Source of the DNA: G963663315 sp965116335
Lineage (GTDB): Bacteria; Pseudomonadota; Gammaproteobacteria; Arenicellales; Poriferihabitantaceae
Assembly (NCBI GenBank): GCA_965116335.1
Contig: OZ220677.1
Coordinates: forward strand, 1-64,000
Length of the DNA stretch: 64,000 nt
Reading direction: 5' to 3'
In this document: piece by piece, positions 29,137-38,248 of the stretch
Numbering within the stretch: the first letter of the stretch is position 1
Layout: the number at the start of each line of letters is the position of its first letter
Made by a program: the position numbers and the translations under genes
The notes under the pieces: generated by a model
What the model was told of the DNA's origin: nothing
The model's input: the letters and a program-made list of their open reading frames with translations, nothing else
Databases searched by the model: none

Positions 29137-29621
29137 AATTTGAGAGGCTTGAACCGGCCATGATTCGCACAAACAAGCCGGTTCGTTCGCCGGATAACTG
29201 GAATGTGGTTCTGCATGATCGTTATATCAAGGATCTGTCGTTCGAGAATCCGGGCGCCCCGGTTGTGCCGCACAAGGACGAGCTGCATCTCAATGTGTCG
29301 GTGCGGGTAGACAGTCGGCATCATAGCGCCGAGGCGGGCAATGAGTTTCATGAGGTGACGTTGACGGTTGAGGTGACCGGCCACCATCATTCGCGGACTG
29401 TGTTTCTGGTCGAGCTGATGTATGCGGGTTTGTTTGAACTCACCGGGCTTGAGGAGGAGCCGCGTCAACGTTTCCTGTTGTGTGAGGCTCCCCGTATGCT
29501 GTTTCCCTGGGTCAATCGCATATTTGCAGACCTGACACGGGATGGCGGCTTGCCCACGCTGAATCTGTCGCCACCGGATTTCGTGACTCGTTATGAGGAG
29601 GTGGTGGAGGGGGAGAAATAG
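29127..29621 (+). CDS. secB: SecB-like export chaperone
   Basis: 164 residues. The SecB core is recognisable: YIKDLSFENPGAP near residues 33-45, a beta-sheet segment around EVTLTVEVTGHHHSRTVFLVEL, an EAPRMLFPWVNRIFADLTRDGG helix-loop and LNLSPPDFVTRYEE at the C-terminus. SecB tetramers hold preproteins unfolded and pass them to SecA. The gene is last in the collagen operon and overlaps the hydroxylase by 10 bp. The simplest reading is a dedicated chaperone that keeps the hydroxylated collagen chains from folding before export. The His-rich loop and divergence from enterobacterial SecB suggest a paralogue, but whether another secB exists elsewhere cannot be seen here. Confidence 0.83.
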   Translation: MAIEFERLEPAMIRTNKPVRSPDNWNVVLHDRYIKDLSFENPGAPVVPHKDELHLNVSVRVDSRHHSAEAGNEFHEVTLTVEVTGHHHSRTVFLVELMYAGLFELTGLEEEPRQRFLLCEAPRMLFPWVNRIFADLTRDGGLPTLNLSPPDFVTRYEEVVEGEK

Positions 29622-30092
29622 CTAGTTGGCTATCTGTTTGCTGCGCCGGGAGGAGATAATCCGGGTGTCCACTCCCATGAAATTCAGCCCGCCGAAGATG
29701 CGGCCATGCTCGATCTTGAGACATTTGTCCTCGACAAATCCGATATTGGCCTGCTCGGCAATCCTGCACGCTTGAGCGCTGGTCACGCTTAACTGAAGCC
29801 AGAGTACCTGTGCGCCGATTGCGACTGCCTGCCTGGCGTAGTCGGGCGCGGTTTGCGACCGCTGAAACAGGTCTACGATGTCAACAGAATGTGGGATTGA
29901 GGCCAGGTCGGGGTAGCATTTCTGTCCGAGCACCTGATCATAATTGGGGTTGACCGGAATTACCTCAAAACCATGATCCAACAGGTATTTGGCGACGAAG
30001 TAGCTGGGGCGATGCCACTTCGCGGACAGGCCGACGATCGCTATTGTGTGGCTGTCCGTCAGGATCCGGCGCAGGGTATTGGTATCCGTCAT
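29622..30092 (-). CDS. CoA-binding domain protein (YccU family)
   Basis: 156 residues with a Rossmann-type CoA-binding domain like that of succinyl-CoA synthetase alpha: IAIVGLSAKWHRPSYFVAKYL near the N-terminus and VPVNPNY-like VIPVNPNYDQVLG. LWLQLSVTSAQACRIAEQANIGFVEDKCLKIEH follows the usual family order. The role of YccU proteins is not well defined. The gene converges on the secB gene with no base between the two stop codons. Its start at 30092 fits the family length. Confidence 0.85.
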   Translation of the reverse strand: MTDTNTLRRILTDSHTIAIVGLSAKWHRPSYFVAKYLLDHGFEVIPVNPNYDQVLGQKCYPDLASIPHSVDIVDLFQRSQTAPDYARQAVAIGAQVLWLQLSVTSAQACRIAEQANIGFVEDKCLKIEHGRIFGGLNFMGVDTRIISSRRSKQIAN

Positions 30093-30195
30093 CTCTTTAG
30101 TTTTGTGATAAATTCACCTGCGTTGAATGTAAACCAGAACGGGTTTTGAATCCAGTGCAGCGCCATGTTGACAGAATGATGAGTGTAAGATTTCG

Positions 30196-31818
30196 ATGAA
30201 AGACGATAATCCTTATTTGCAGGGGCTCGACAAATGTGCCGCTAACTATCGTGCCTTGACTCCGTTGAGTTTTCTGAGGCGGGTGGCATCGGTTTACCCG
30301 GATCGTATTGCGGTGATCGACGGGTCATCCAGAACCTCCTGGCGGGAGACCGATAGCCGTTGCAGAAAACTGGCATCGGCGCTGGTCAGGCAGGGAGTGG
30401 GTAAAAACTGCACGGTGGCGATTCTGGCGCCTAATTCGCAGGCCTGTCTGGAGGCGCATTTCGCGGTGCCGATGGCCGGAGCGGTATTGAACGCGATTAA
30501 TACCCGGCTCGATGCTGCCACTATCGCATTCATTCTGGAGCACGGGCAGGCGGATGTGTTGCTGGTCGATGCCGAGTATTCCGGGTTGGCGAAACAGGCT
30601 CTGGCGCGCGTCAATCGTAAGGTGTTTGTGGTGGAAATCGAGGTGCCGGGCATGGCCTGTTCGCTGGATGCGGTTACCTGTTCTGATTTCATGCAACGCG
30701 GAGACGCTGATTTCCCCGGTTACTGGCCGGACGATGAGTGGGATGCGATCTCGCTGAATTATACTTCCGGCACTACCGGCAACCCCAAGGGGGTGGTCTA
30801 TCATCATCGCGGCGCTTATCTGAATGCGCTCAGCAATGCGATTGGCTGGGAGATGCCGCACTTCCCGGTTTATCTGTGGACCTTGCCGATGTTCCATTGC
30901 AATGGCTGGTGTTTTCCGTGGACTCTGGCGGCACTGGCCGGGAGCAGTGTCTGTCTGCGGCAGGTCAATGCCAAAGCTGTTTTTGACGCGATTGCCGATT
31001 ATCGGGTCACGCATTTCTGCGGAGCGCCGATCATCATGGGTATGTTGGTCAATGCGGCGGATGATGAGCGGCGGGAGTTTGATCAGCCGGTCAACATGAT
31101 GACGGCTGCTGCGCCGCCACCGGCCTCGGTGCTGGAGGCGATGGATGCCCAGGGGTTCAGAGTCACTCATGTGTATGGGTTGACGGAAACTTATGGTCCG
31201 GCGGTGATCTGTGCCCGGCAACCGCAATGGGATGCGCTCGACTCCCAGGCCCGCGCCGACAAGATGGCCCGCCAGGGCGTGGCCTATCATGTGCTGGACG
31301 GCCTCGATGTGAAGCATCCGCAAAGCATGACTCCGGTCGCCAGGGATGGGTCGGAATTGGGGGAAACCCTGTTTCAGGGCAACATTGTAATGAAGGGTTA
31401 TCTGTCCAACCCGGAAGCTACCCGGCAGGCTTTCGAGGGTGGATGGTTTCATTCCGGCGACCTCGGCGTGATGCATTCGGATCACTATATTGAGCTGAAA
31501 GATCGGTCAAAGGACATCATTATTTCTGGCGGGGAGAACATTTCCTCAATCGAGATCGAGAATTGCCTGTACGCTCATCCTGATATTATCGAGGCCGCGG
31601 TGGTCGCGAAGGCGCACCCGAAGTGGGGGGAAAGCCCCTGCGCTTTTGTCGGTCTGGCGCCGGGCAGGACGCTTACGGTACAGCAGGTGATTGACTTCTG
31701 TTACCAGAACCTGGCGCATTACAAGGTGCCACGTCATGTTGTTTTTTGTGAATTGCCGAAAACATCGACCGGCAAAATCCAGAAATTCAAGCTGCGGCAA
31801 CGGGCGCACGATATATAA
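30196..31818 (+). CDS. Acyl-CoA synthetase (AMP-binding ligase)
   Basis: 540 residues of the ANL adenylate-forming family. Motifs seen: the P-loop YTSGTTGNPKGV, the A5 motif YGLTETYGP, the A7/A8 region GWFHSGDLG and LKDRSKDIIISGGENIS, and the C-terminal catalytic Lys in KTSTGKIQK. It activates a carboxylic acid to an acyl-AMP, then an acyl-CoA. The EWDAISLNYTSGTTGNPKGVVYHHRG context resembles medium-chain and methylmercaptopropionate-CoA ligases (DmdB-like), but substrate cannot be assigned from sequence reading. It stands alone, about 100 bp downstream of a divergent CoA-binding gene. The stop codon lies in a 12-bp tandem repeat. Confidence 0.88.
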   Translation: MKDDNPYLQGLDKCAANYRALTPLSFLRRVASVYPDRIAVIDGSSRTSWRETDSRCRKLASALVRQGVGKNCTVAILAPNSQACLEAHFAVPMAGAVLNAINTRLDAATIAFILEHGQADVLLVDAEYSGLAKQALARVNRKVFVVEIEVPGMACSLDAVTCSDFMQRGDADFPGYWPDDEWDAISLNYTSGTTGNPKGVVYHHRGAYLNALSNAIGWEMPHFPVYLWTLPMFHCNGWCFPWTLAALAGSSVCLRQVNAKAVFDAIADYRVTHFCGAPIIMGMLVNAADDERREFDQPVNMMTAAAPPPASVLEAMDAQGFRVTHVYGLTETYGPAVICARQPQWDALDSQARADKMARQGVAYHVLDGLDVKHPQSMTPVARDGSELGETLFQGNIVMKGYLSNPEATRQAFEGGWFHSGDLGVMHSDHYIELKDRSKDIIISGGENISSIEIENCLYAHPDIIEAAVVAKAHPKWGESPCAFVGLAPGRTLTVQQVIDFCYQNLAHYKVPRHVVFCELPKTSTGKIQKFKLRQRAHDI

Positions 31819-31843
31819 CGCGATATATAACGCGATATATAAC
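31810..31843. repeat. Three 12-bp tandem repeats over the stop codon
   Basis: GATATATAAC occurs at 31810, 31822 and 31834, separated by GC. The first copy supplies the TAA stop of the acyl-CoA synthetase gene. Confidence 0.85.
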
Positions 31844-31869
31844 TGGATAATCTCAAGCCAGGCTGCGGT

Positions 31870-33174
31870 TCAGGTCTTCAGGGCAATCACCAGATCCATC
31901 ACATTGGTGCCGGTTGGGCCGCACTGAAAGAGTGCCCCACGCTGTTTCAGGAATGTGCCGGAGTCTGCATTATCCAACGCCGCTTGCGCGTCCGGTGACC
32001 AGGTCTCACCGTCTACAATCGCGCCTGCATACGGAGTCGGCCCGTCCGTACCATCGGTTCCGGCTACAATCACCGCGACCTTATCCATACCCCGCATGAC
32101 TCTGGCCAGTAGCAGGGCCAGATGCTGGTTCCTGCCGCCGCATCCGGGATGCGCCGGTAACTGGATGGTCGGTTCTCCTCCCCAGATACAGATGCCCGGC
32201 TGGTCTGGCCTGGTCAGCTGATCGGACATCATTTTCGCGATCTGGTCGATTGCCTGAGCTGGCTGATTTTGATTCAGGTGCTGATTGACGAGCACCCGGT
32301 AACCCTGACGCGCCGCCTGCTCTGCGACTGCGTTGCGAGCCATGCTGTTGGAGGCGATTATTCGTCCCTGATACTCAAAACCCCGGGTAGTGGGTGGTTG
32401 CCGTATTGGCCCGGCCTGGTCGAATATCGGGCGGATGGATGGCGGTATAGTCAGTGCCTGTTCGGGCATCGGCTGGTCGCTGCCAATACCTGAGCCGATG
32501 ACGCGGATATCGTCATTCGGCACATCGGAAATGGCGTAAGCGAGCACACGCCTGCCGTGGAAGTTCTGTAGCAGTTTGCCGCCCTTGATACGCGACAATC
32601 GGCAGCGCAATGGATTGATCTGATCAATGCCATAGCCGTCGGCAATCAGCTTTTCGGTCAGCCGTTGCAGTTCATCGAGTGTCGTGTTTGCCGGGAGCAA
32701 TTCAACCAGAGCGGATGCGCCGCCGGAAACCAGCATGACCAGAGAGTCCGTCTGTGGTATGGATTCAATAAAGGTGAGCAGTTGTTGACCTGCAAACAGA
32801 CTGTTTTGATCGGGCACGGGATGGGCGGATTCAATGATCTGTATGTTTCCCGGTAATCGATCCGGCTCATGAATATGGTTGTATTTGGTGATCAGCAAGC
32901 CGCGTGATTGTGCGGATAAAAACCCGTCGGCGCCCTGACACATTGCCGCCGCTGCCTTGCCCACTGCCACCAGATGATGAATATCGCCGATGCCTGCCTC
33001 GCGCAGGGTAGCCCGGACCACGTGTTCTCCATTGACCGCAGCGATGCCTGTGCGCCATAAGGATTCGACCCTGTTCTTGATACCCGCTCCGATTTCGGGA
33101 GGGCACGCAGACCCTGTCTCCCGGTGATGGGCTGAGGCATGAGACGCCGGTTGTCGATTGTGATTCTTTTTCAT
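31870..33174 (-). CDS. Glycerate 2-kinase (GckA/DUF4147-MOFRL family)
   Basis: 434 residues, the usual length. Seen: VAVGKAAAAMCQGA, the LVSGGASALVELL glycine-rich segment, SRIKGGKL, and the C-terminal MOFRL region GGRNQHLALL followed by AGTDGTDGPT. The family phosphorylates D-glycerate to 2-phosphoglycerate, linking serine or glyoxylate metabolism to lower glycolysis. The first 25 residues (His/Ser-rich) are unusual and the true start could be a later codon. It is divergent from the PerM gene; 57 bp separates the two starts. Confidence 0.88.
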   Translation of the reverse strand: MKKNHNRQPASHASAHHRETGSACPPEIGAGIKNRVESLWRTGIAAVNGEHVVRATLREAGIGDIHHLVAVGKAAAAMCQGADGFLSAQSRGLLITKYNHIHEPDRLPGNIQIIESAHPVPDQNSLFAGQQLLTFIESIPQTDSLVMLVSGGASALVELLPANTTLDELQRLTEKLIADGYGIDQINPLRCRLSRIKGGKLLQNFHGRRVLAYAISDVPNDDIRVIGSGIGSDQPMPEQALTIPPSIRPIFDQAGPIRQPPTTRGFEYQGRIIASNSMARNAVAEQAARQGYRVLVNQHLNQNQPAQAIDQIAKMMSDQLTRPDQPGICIWGGEPTIQLPAHPGCGGRNQHLALLLARVMRGMDKVAVIVAGTDGTDGPTPYAGAIVDGETWSPDAQAALDNADSGTFLKQRGALFQCGPTGTNVMDLVIALKT

Positions 33175-33231
33175 CTCAAATTAGTAACCAAAATCAAGTA
33201 TACTGTTTGTTGAACCCGGACACACAACTTT

Positions 33232-34290
33232 ATGAATCGAATCCTTAACTGGTTTAAGCGACAGCTTTCTAATCCCCAGGTCGTATTCCTCACTCTGGTG
33301 GTCATCGGGCTGTTACTGGTCATATCTTATGCGGGCAGCATTCTGGCTCCGGTGATTGCCGCTGTGGTCATCGCCTATCTGCTGGAAGGTCTGATCGGTA
33401 GAATGACGCGATTGAAAATACCACGATTCCTGGCACTGTGGGTGGTGTTCTCCAGCTTCATGATATTCCTGGCCGGTATTACCTTTGGCTTGTTGCCGGT
33501 TCTGTACAAGCAGCTGACGGAAGTGGTTCAACAAATCCCCAGTATGTTGACTCAGGGGCAGGCGGCATTGATGGCTTTGCCGGAACATTACCCGGAACTG
33601 CTTTCAACCGGGCAGGTCAGGGAGTTGATCTTCGGCTTGCGGACTCAGTTGACCGATGCGGGTCAGGCTTTGATCACCGGCTCTATTTCTGCCACCGCCA
33701 GCATCATCACGGTAATGATTTATATCGTGTTGCTGCCTATTCTGGTTTTCTTTTTTCTCAAGGACAAGCAGCTCATCCTGCGCTGGGTTGCCGAGTTGAT
33801 GCCCGGTGATCATGGGCTGGCGAGTCAGGTATGGCGGGATGTGGATATGCAAATCGGCAATTATATCCGTGGCAAATTCTGGGAGATTCTGGTGGTCTGG
33901 TCGGTAACACTGACGGCGTTCGTCTATCTCGATCTGCAATACGCGATGCTGCTCTCGGTTGTGGTCGGGCTTTCCGTCCTGATCCCTTATATCGGTGCTA
34001 TCGTGGTGACTATTCCGGTGGCATTGATTGCATGGTTTCAGTGGGGCTGGTCTAACGAGTTTATCACTCTGGTGGTGGTGTATCTGGTGATTCAGGCACT
34101 GGACGGCAATCTTCTGGTGCCCATTCTGTTCTCCGAAGTGGTCAATATCCACCCGATTGCCATTATTGTCGCGGTCTTGTTCTTTGGCGGGTTATGGGGG
34201 TTGTGGGGGATCTTTTTCGCGATTCCTCTGGCTACACTGGTACGCGCTATTATTCTGGCATGGCCGAAACCGGATGAGGAACCTGTCTGA
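33232..34290 (+). CDS. PerM/AI-2E family inner-membrane permease
   Basis: 352 residues with about eight hydrophobic segments. Landmarks: VIAAVVIAYLLEGLIGRM near the N-terminus, a central amphipathic region, then VIGLSVLIPYIGAIVVTIPVAL-type text (VVVGLSVLIPYIGA) and FGGLWGLWGIFFAIPLATL near the C-terminus. Members export small molecules such as autoinducer-2 or act as Na+/H+ antiporters; substrate unknown here. It is 28 bp upstream of the PBP1b gene, perhaps co-transcribed. A TATACT -10-like box lies at 33199-33204, with no convincing -35. Confidence 0.87.
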   Translation: MNRILNWFKRQLSNPQVVFLTLVVIGLLLVISYAGSILAPVIAAVVIAYLLEGLIGRMTRLKIPRFLALWVVFSSFMIFLAGITFGLLPVLYKQLTEVVQQIPSMLTQGQAALMALPEHYPELLSTGQVRELIFGLRTQLTDAGQALITGSISATASIITVMIYIVLLPILVFFFLKDKQLILRWVAELMPGDHGLASQVWRDVDMQIGNYIRGKFWEILVVWSVTLTAFVYLDLQYAMLLSVVVGLSVLIPYIGAIVVTIPVALIAWFQWGWSNEFITLVVVYLVIQALDGNLLVPILFSEVVNIHPIAIIVAVLFFGGLWGLWGIFFAIPLATLVRAIILAWPKPDEEPV

Positions 34291-34318
34291 ACAGCGACCT
34301 GGTCGGTGCGAAGAGTAG

Positions 34319-36583
34319 ATGGCCAGGCGATCAGCAGCGCGGGGAGGCAATTTCTGGCTGTTCATTTCTACCCGTCTGCTGGCCGGGCTGTTTTTCGTTA
34401 CGTTGGTCATACTGCTTTATTTCGATCTCGAGGTCCGGCATCGTTTCAGTGGCAACATCCAGGCCGAACCGGCCCATGTCTACGGACGGCCACTGTGGTT
34501 GTCGGTCGGCCAGAGGTATGCTCCGGGGGACATCGCGGAACGGCTTGAAGCCAATGGCTATCGCCGCGCCGCCACGCTGGTGGAACCCGGAGACTTCGTG
34601 GTTGGCAGTCGTGCGATGGATATTTTCATTCGTAGTTTCGGGCAGGGTGACGATTTTACTGAAGCGCGTGCGGTGCGGATTGCGTTCGACCGTGGCGTTC
34701 TCTCTGCAATCACGGATCATGCCAGCGGGGGTCCTGTCAATCGGGTGGAATTCGCTGCGCCGTTGATCGGTAGCCTGCAACTTAGGCCCCATAAGGACCG
34801 GATTTCTTTGAAGCCGCATCAGGCACCGGCGATGTTGCTGGAAGCGCTATTTGTCATGGAAGACCGTAATTTCCAACATCATCACGGTATTGATCCGCGC
34901 GGGATTCTGCGTGCGGTCTGGGCCAATCTGCGGCATGGCGGAACGGTTCAGGGCGCCAGTACGCTGACTCAGCAGCTGGTCAAGAATCTGTTTCTGAATC
35001 CACAAAAAAAGCTGACTCGCAAAATAGTCGAGGCGGTGATGGCTGTTATGATGGAGCTTCGTTTCAGCAAGACTACTATTCTCGAACTGTATCTGAATGA
35101 GGTATTCCTGGGGCAATCCGGCAATCGGGCGATTCATGGATTTGCTCTGGCCAGCGAATACTGGTTCGCCCGTCCGGTCAACCAGCTCAAGGTAGAGGAG
35201 GTTGCAATGCTGGTCGGGATGATCGCCGCCCCTTCCTATTATAATCCGCGCAAACACCCCGAACGGGCGTTGAAGCGTCGCAATCTGGTGCTCGATACTC
35301 TGGCTCGCACCGGATCAATCAGTGAGCAAAGCGCTGAACGGCTGTCGCAAAAGCCGCTCGGAATCGCTCCTCATAAATCGTTGTCAACCAGCGATTTCCC
35401 GTCCTGGCTGGATTATCTGCATCGCCAGTTGAGACAGTATTATCCGACCGAGGTATTACGGGAAAATGGATTGAACCTGTATACCACCATTGACATCGAG
35501 ATACAGAAAACGGCGCAGCAGGCGCTTGCCGAGACACTGGTTCGCATTGAGCAGCAAAAGGAAATCACTGCCGGGGGGTTGCAGGGTGCGGTGATCGTGG
35601 TCGATCCGGAGCGTGGAGAAATCCTGGCGTTGGTGGGGGATCGCGCTCGTGGCTATTCAGGATTCAACCGTGCGGTCGATGCCCGGCGGCCGGTCGGGTC
35701 GCTGGTCAAGCCGGTGGTATATTTGACTGCGCTGGAGATTCCTGAAAAGTATTCCCTGACTACATTGCTGGATGACAGTCCGCTTACCCTGCACTCACAA
35801 GGCAGCGAATCCTGGTCTCCGCAAAACTATGACCGGGAGTTTCAGGGCGCCGTACCGTTGTATCAGGGATTGGTGTATTCCCGCAATCTGCCTACGGTAC
35901 GGCTTGGTCTGGAGCTGGGCGTGGAGCGGGTGATTGAGACCATGCGCCGGCTCGGTATTCGGCGCGACATAGCCGATTATCCCTCAACCCTGCTCGGTGC
36001 CAGCCAGCACTCGCCGCTGGAAATGGCGCAGATGTATCAGGTTATCGCCAATCAGGGCAATCGGATACCGTTACGCACCCTACGCAGTATTCGGAACCAT
36101 CGAGGTCACACGGTCGCCAGATTCCCGGTTTCGGCACGTCAGGTGATCGACGATGAGAGTGCTTTCCTGATTGATTACGCTCTGAGAATGGCGGTTCGGC
36201 AGGGTACTGCCGCGGGTTTGGGGCGGAGTTTTGACACGCAACTGAACCTGGCCGGGAAAACAGGAACTACCAACGACTTCCGGGATAGCTGGTTTGCCGG
36301 TTACAGCGCTAATTTGCTGACTGTCGTATGGGTCGGGCGGGACGACAATCAATCGGTCCATCTGTCCGGCGCGAGCGGTGCCATGCGGGTTTGGGGGGAG
36401 GTCATGTCGCGACTGAACCTGGAAAGATCAAGTCCCGCGCAAAATAATAACATTGTGACCGTCCGTATTGACCCCGATAGTGGATTGGTTGCCAATCAAC
36501 GTTGTCCAGAGCGGTTGAATCTGCCATTCATAAGGGGGTCGGAGCCGGAAGGGTTTGCACCGTGTTCCGGCTTGTCGGAATGA
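34319..36583 (+). CDS. mrcB: Penicillin-binding protein 1B (bifunctional transglycosylase/transpeptidase)
   Basis: 754 residues. One N-terminal membrane helix (residues about 12-34) is followed by a UvrB-like UB2H region, the glycosyltransferase domain with catalytic Glu in VMEDRNFQHHHGID (about residue 180) and GASTLTQQLVKN, then a transpeptidase domain. The transpeptidase has S-x-x-K as GSLVKP (about residue 461), S-x-N as SRN and K-T-G as GKTGTTND (about residue 646). It polymerises and cross-links peptidoglycan at the periplasmic face. The sequence order is the classical PBP1b arrangement and length is near normal. An upstream gene end is 28 bp away. Confidence 0.94.
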   Translation: MARRSAARGGNFWLFISTRLLAGLFFVTLVILLYFDLEVRHRFSGNIQAEPAHVYGRPLWLSVGQRYAPGDIAERLEANGYRRAATLVEPGDFVVGSRAMDIFIRSFGQGDDFTEARAVRIAFDRGVLSAITDHASGGPVNRVEFAAPLIGSLQLRPHKDRISLKPHQAPAMLLEALFVMEDRNFQHHHGIDPRGILRAVWANLRHGGTVQGASTLTQQLVKNLFLNPQKKLTRKIVEAVMAVMMELRFSKTTILELYLNEVFLGQSGNRAIHGFALASEYWFARPVNQLKVEEVAMLVGMIAAPSYYNPRKHPERALKRRNLVLDTLARTGSISEQSAERLSQKPLGIAPHKSLSTSDFPSWLDYLHRQLRQYYPTEVLRENGLNLYTTIDIEIQKTAQQALAETLVRIEQQKEITAGGLQGAVIVVDPERGEILALVGDRARGYSGFNRAVDARRPVGSLVKPVVYLTALEIPEKYSLTTLLDDSPLTLHSQGSESWSPQNYDREFQGAVPLYQGLVYSRNLPTVRLGLELGVERVIETMRRLGIRRDIADYPSTLLGASQHSPLEMAQMYQVIANQGNRIPLRTLRSIRNHRGHTVARFPVSARQVIDDESAFLIDYALRMAVRQGTAAGLGRSFDTQLNLAGKTGTTNDFRDSWFAGYSANLLTVVWVGRDDNQSVHLSGASGAMRVWGEVMSRLNLERSSPAQNNNIVTVRIDPDSGLVANQRCPERLNLPFIRGSEPEGFAPCSGLSE

Positions 36584-36770
36584 TATGGATACATGGATCG
36601 AAATGATCTCGTAGGGGAGGGTCTCTGTGCCCTCCCGCGAATGATCGGAACGGGTATCAACGATAGCGGACAGGCACATAGGCCTGTCCCTACGCATCGG
36701 TGATTGCAGGTTCTGTATTGTTGTGGATTCCCGCCTGCGCGGGAAAGACGGATGTTGTTGGGGGTGGGAG
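36584..36770. repeat. Dispersed repeats after mrcB
   Basis: Holds the CTCGTAGGGGAGGG...CCCTCCC hairpin (about 36610-36640), the second-hairpin variant GGACAGGC-ACATA-GGCCTGTCC (about 36668-36690) and the palindrome GGATTCCCGCCTGCGCGGGAA (about 36725-36746). No gene between 36584 and 36864. Confidence 0.78.
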
Positions 36771-36864
36771 TCTGTGATAACCAAAGTTATAGTACAATGC
36801 GGTTGTTATTCCTGCGGAAACAGTGGGAACCCACAATCCATACTCTATAAAATATGACATAAAA

Positions 36865-38241
36865 ATGAATTATTACCACTCGATTATTGAAACGATCGGC
36901 AATACACCTCTGGTCAAGCTCAATTCCGTCACTCGCGGTATCAAGGGGACGGTGCTGGCGAAGGTTGAATACTTCAATCCGGGCAACTCGATGAAGGATC
37001 GCATGGCGATCAAAATGATAGAGGACGCGGAGGCGAGAGGCGATCTGAAACCGGGCGGCGCCATTATCGAAGGCACCTCAGGCAATACCGGCATGGGGTT
37101 GGCGCTGGGGGCGATTGCAAAAGGTTACCGATGTATTTTTACTCTGGCTGACAAGCAATCCCAGGAGAAGATAGACATCCTGAAGGCGGTTGGCGCCGAA
37201 GTCCATGTCTGTCCGACTGCGGTGGCACCGGAAGACCCGAGATCCTATTACTCGGTGGCGCAACGGCTGAATGAGGAAATCGAAAATTCGTATTATCCCA
37301 ACCAATATGACAATCTGTCCAATGCGGACGCGCATTATGAAACCACCGGCCCGGAAATCTGGCGGGATACCGATGGCAGAATCACTCACTACGCAGCCGG
37401 AGTTGGCACAGGCGGTTCGATGTGTGGCGTGGCTAAATACCTGAAGGAGCAAAACCCCGACTTAGTGACCGTCGGCATTGATACTTACGGTTCGGTGTTC
37501 AAGAAATACAAGGAAACCGGAGTGTTTGATGAAACTGAAATCTATCCCTATCTGACCGAGGGCATCGGCGAGGACATTCTCCCGGCCAATGTGGATTTCT
37601 CTCTGATCGATCATTTTATAAAGGTGACCGACAAGGATGGGGCGATCATGACCCGCAGGCTGTCTCGTGAAGAGGGTCTGTTTGTTGGCTGGTCCTGCGG
37701 CTCCGCGGTCTGGGGTGCGCTGGAGTGGGCGCGGGAGAATCTGACTGAAGACGATGTCATGGTGATCATCATGCCGGATCACGGCACCCGTTATCTGGGC
37801 AAGATTTACAATGATGACTGGATGAAGGATCACGGCTTTATCGAGGAACGCGACTACGGCTCGGCGGCCAATATCATCGCCAAGCAGGACGGCGAGGACG
37901 CCCTCACCACGATCAGCAGGGATGCCAGCGTGACCGAGGCGATTTCATTGCTGACCTCGGTTTCGGTTTCGCAGTTGCCGGTGATGGACGGGGATCAGTT
38001 TGTCGGCAGCCTGAGCGATACCCGGTTGCTCAAGCAACTGATCGAAGACCCTTCCATCCGGGAAAAGGAGGTCCATGAGGTCATGGATCAGCCGTTCCAG
38101 TTCGTGCCAGCCGATACCACACTGGATGTTCTCTCCTCGATGATCAACCGGAAAAATCCCGCGCTGATGGTTCGCGACCGCTGTGGTCTGCCACGCATCA
38201 TCACCCAGCATGACTTGCTGGAGGCGATTGCGGAAGCGTAA
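36865..38241 (+). CDS. cbs: Cystathionine beta-synthase/cysteine synthase with C-terminal CBS pair
   Basis: 458 residues. The PLP fold-type II core begins at IIETIGNTPLVKL. The PLP lysine is in NPGNSMKDRMA (about residue 43), the phosphate loop is EGTSGNTGMG, and the GVGTGGSMCGVAKYL loop follows. Two CBS motifs lie at the C-terminus (about residues 345-458, SVSQLPVMDGDQFVGSLSD and NPALMVRDRCGLPRII). The enzyme condenses serine or an activated serine with homocysteine or sulfide. The CBS pair probably binds adenosyl ligands for regulation. I prefer the Met at 36865 (MNYYHSIIETIG) over one 42 bp upstream because the upstream residues do not match the family. Confidence 0.92.
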   Translation: MNYYHSIIETIGNTPLVKLNSVTRGIKGTVLAKVEYFNPGNSMKDRMAIKMIEDAEARGDLKPGGAIIEGTSGNTGMGLALGAIAKGYRCIFTLADKQSQEKIDILKAVGAEVHVCPTAVAPEDPRSYYSVAQRLNEEIENSYYPNQYDNLSNADAHYETTGPEIWRDTDGRITHYAAGVGTGGSMCGVAKYLKEQNPDLVTVGIDTYGSVFKKYKETGVFDETEIYPYLTEGIGEDILPANVDFSLIDHFIKVTDKDGAIMTRRLSREEGLFVGWSCGSAVWGALEWARENLTEDDVMVIIMPDHGTRYLGKIYNDDWMKDHGFIEERDYGSAANIIAKQDGEDALTTISRDASVTEAISLLTSVSVSQLPVMDGDQFVGSLSDTRLLKQLIEDPSIREKEVHEVMDQPFQFVPADTTLDVLSSMINRKNPALMVRDRCGLPRIITQHDLLEAIAEA

Positions 38242-38248
38242 GTTTTCT

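Noticed and set aside
31810..31843. Possible CRISPR-like repeat
   Set aside because: Only three 12-bp AT-rich units with 2-bp spacing, and no spacers or cas genes.
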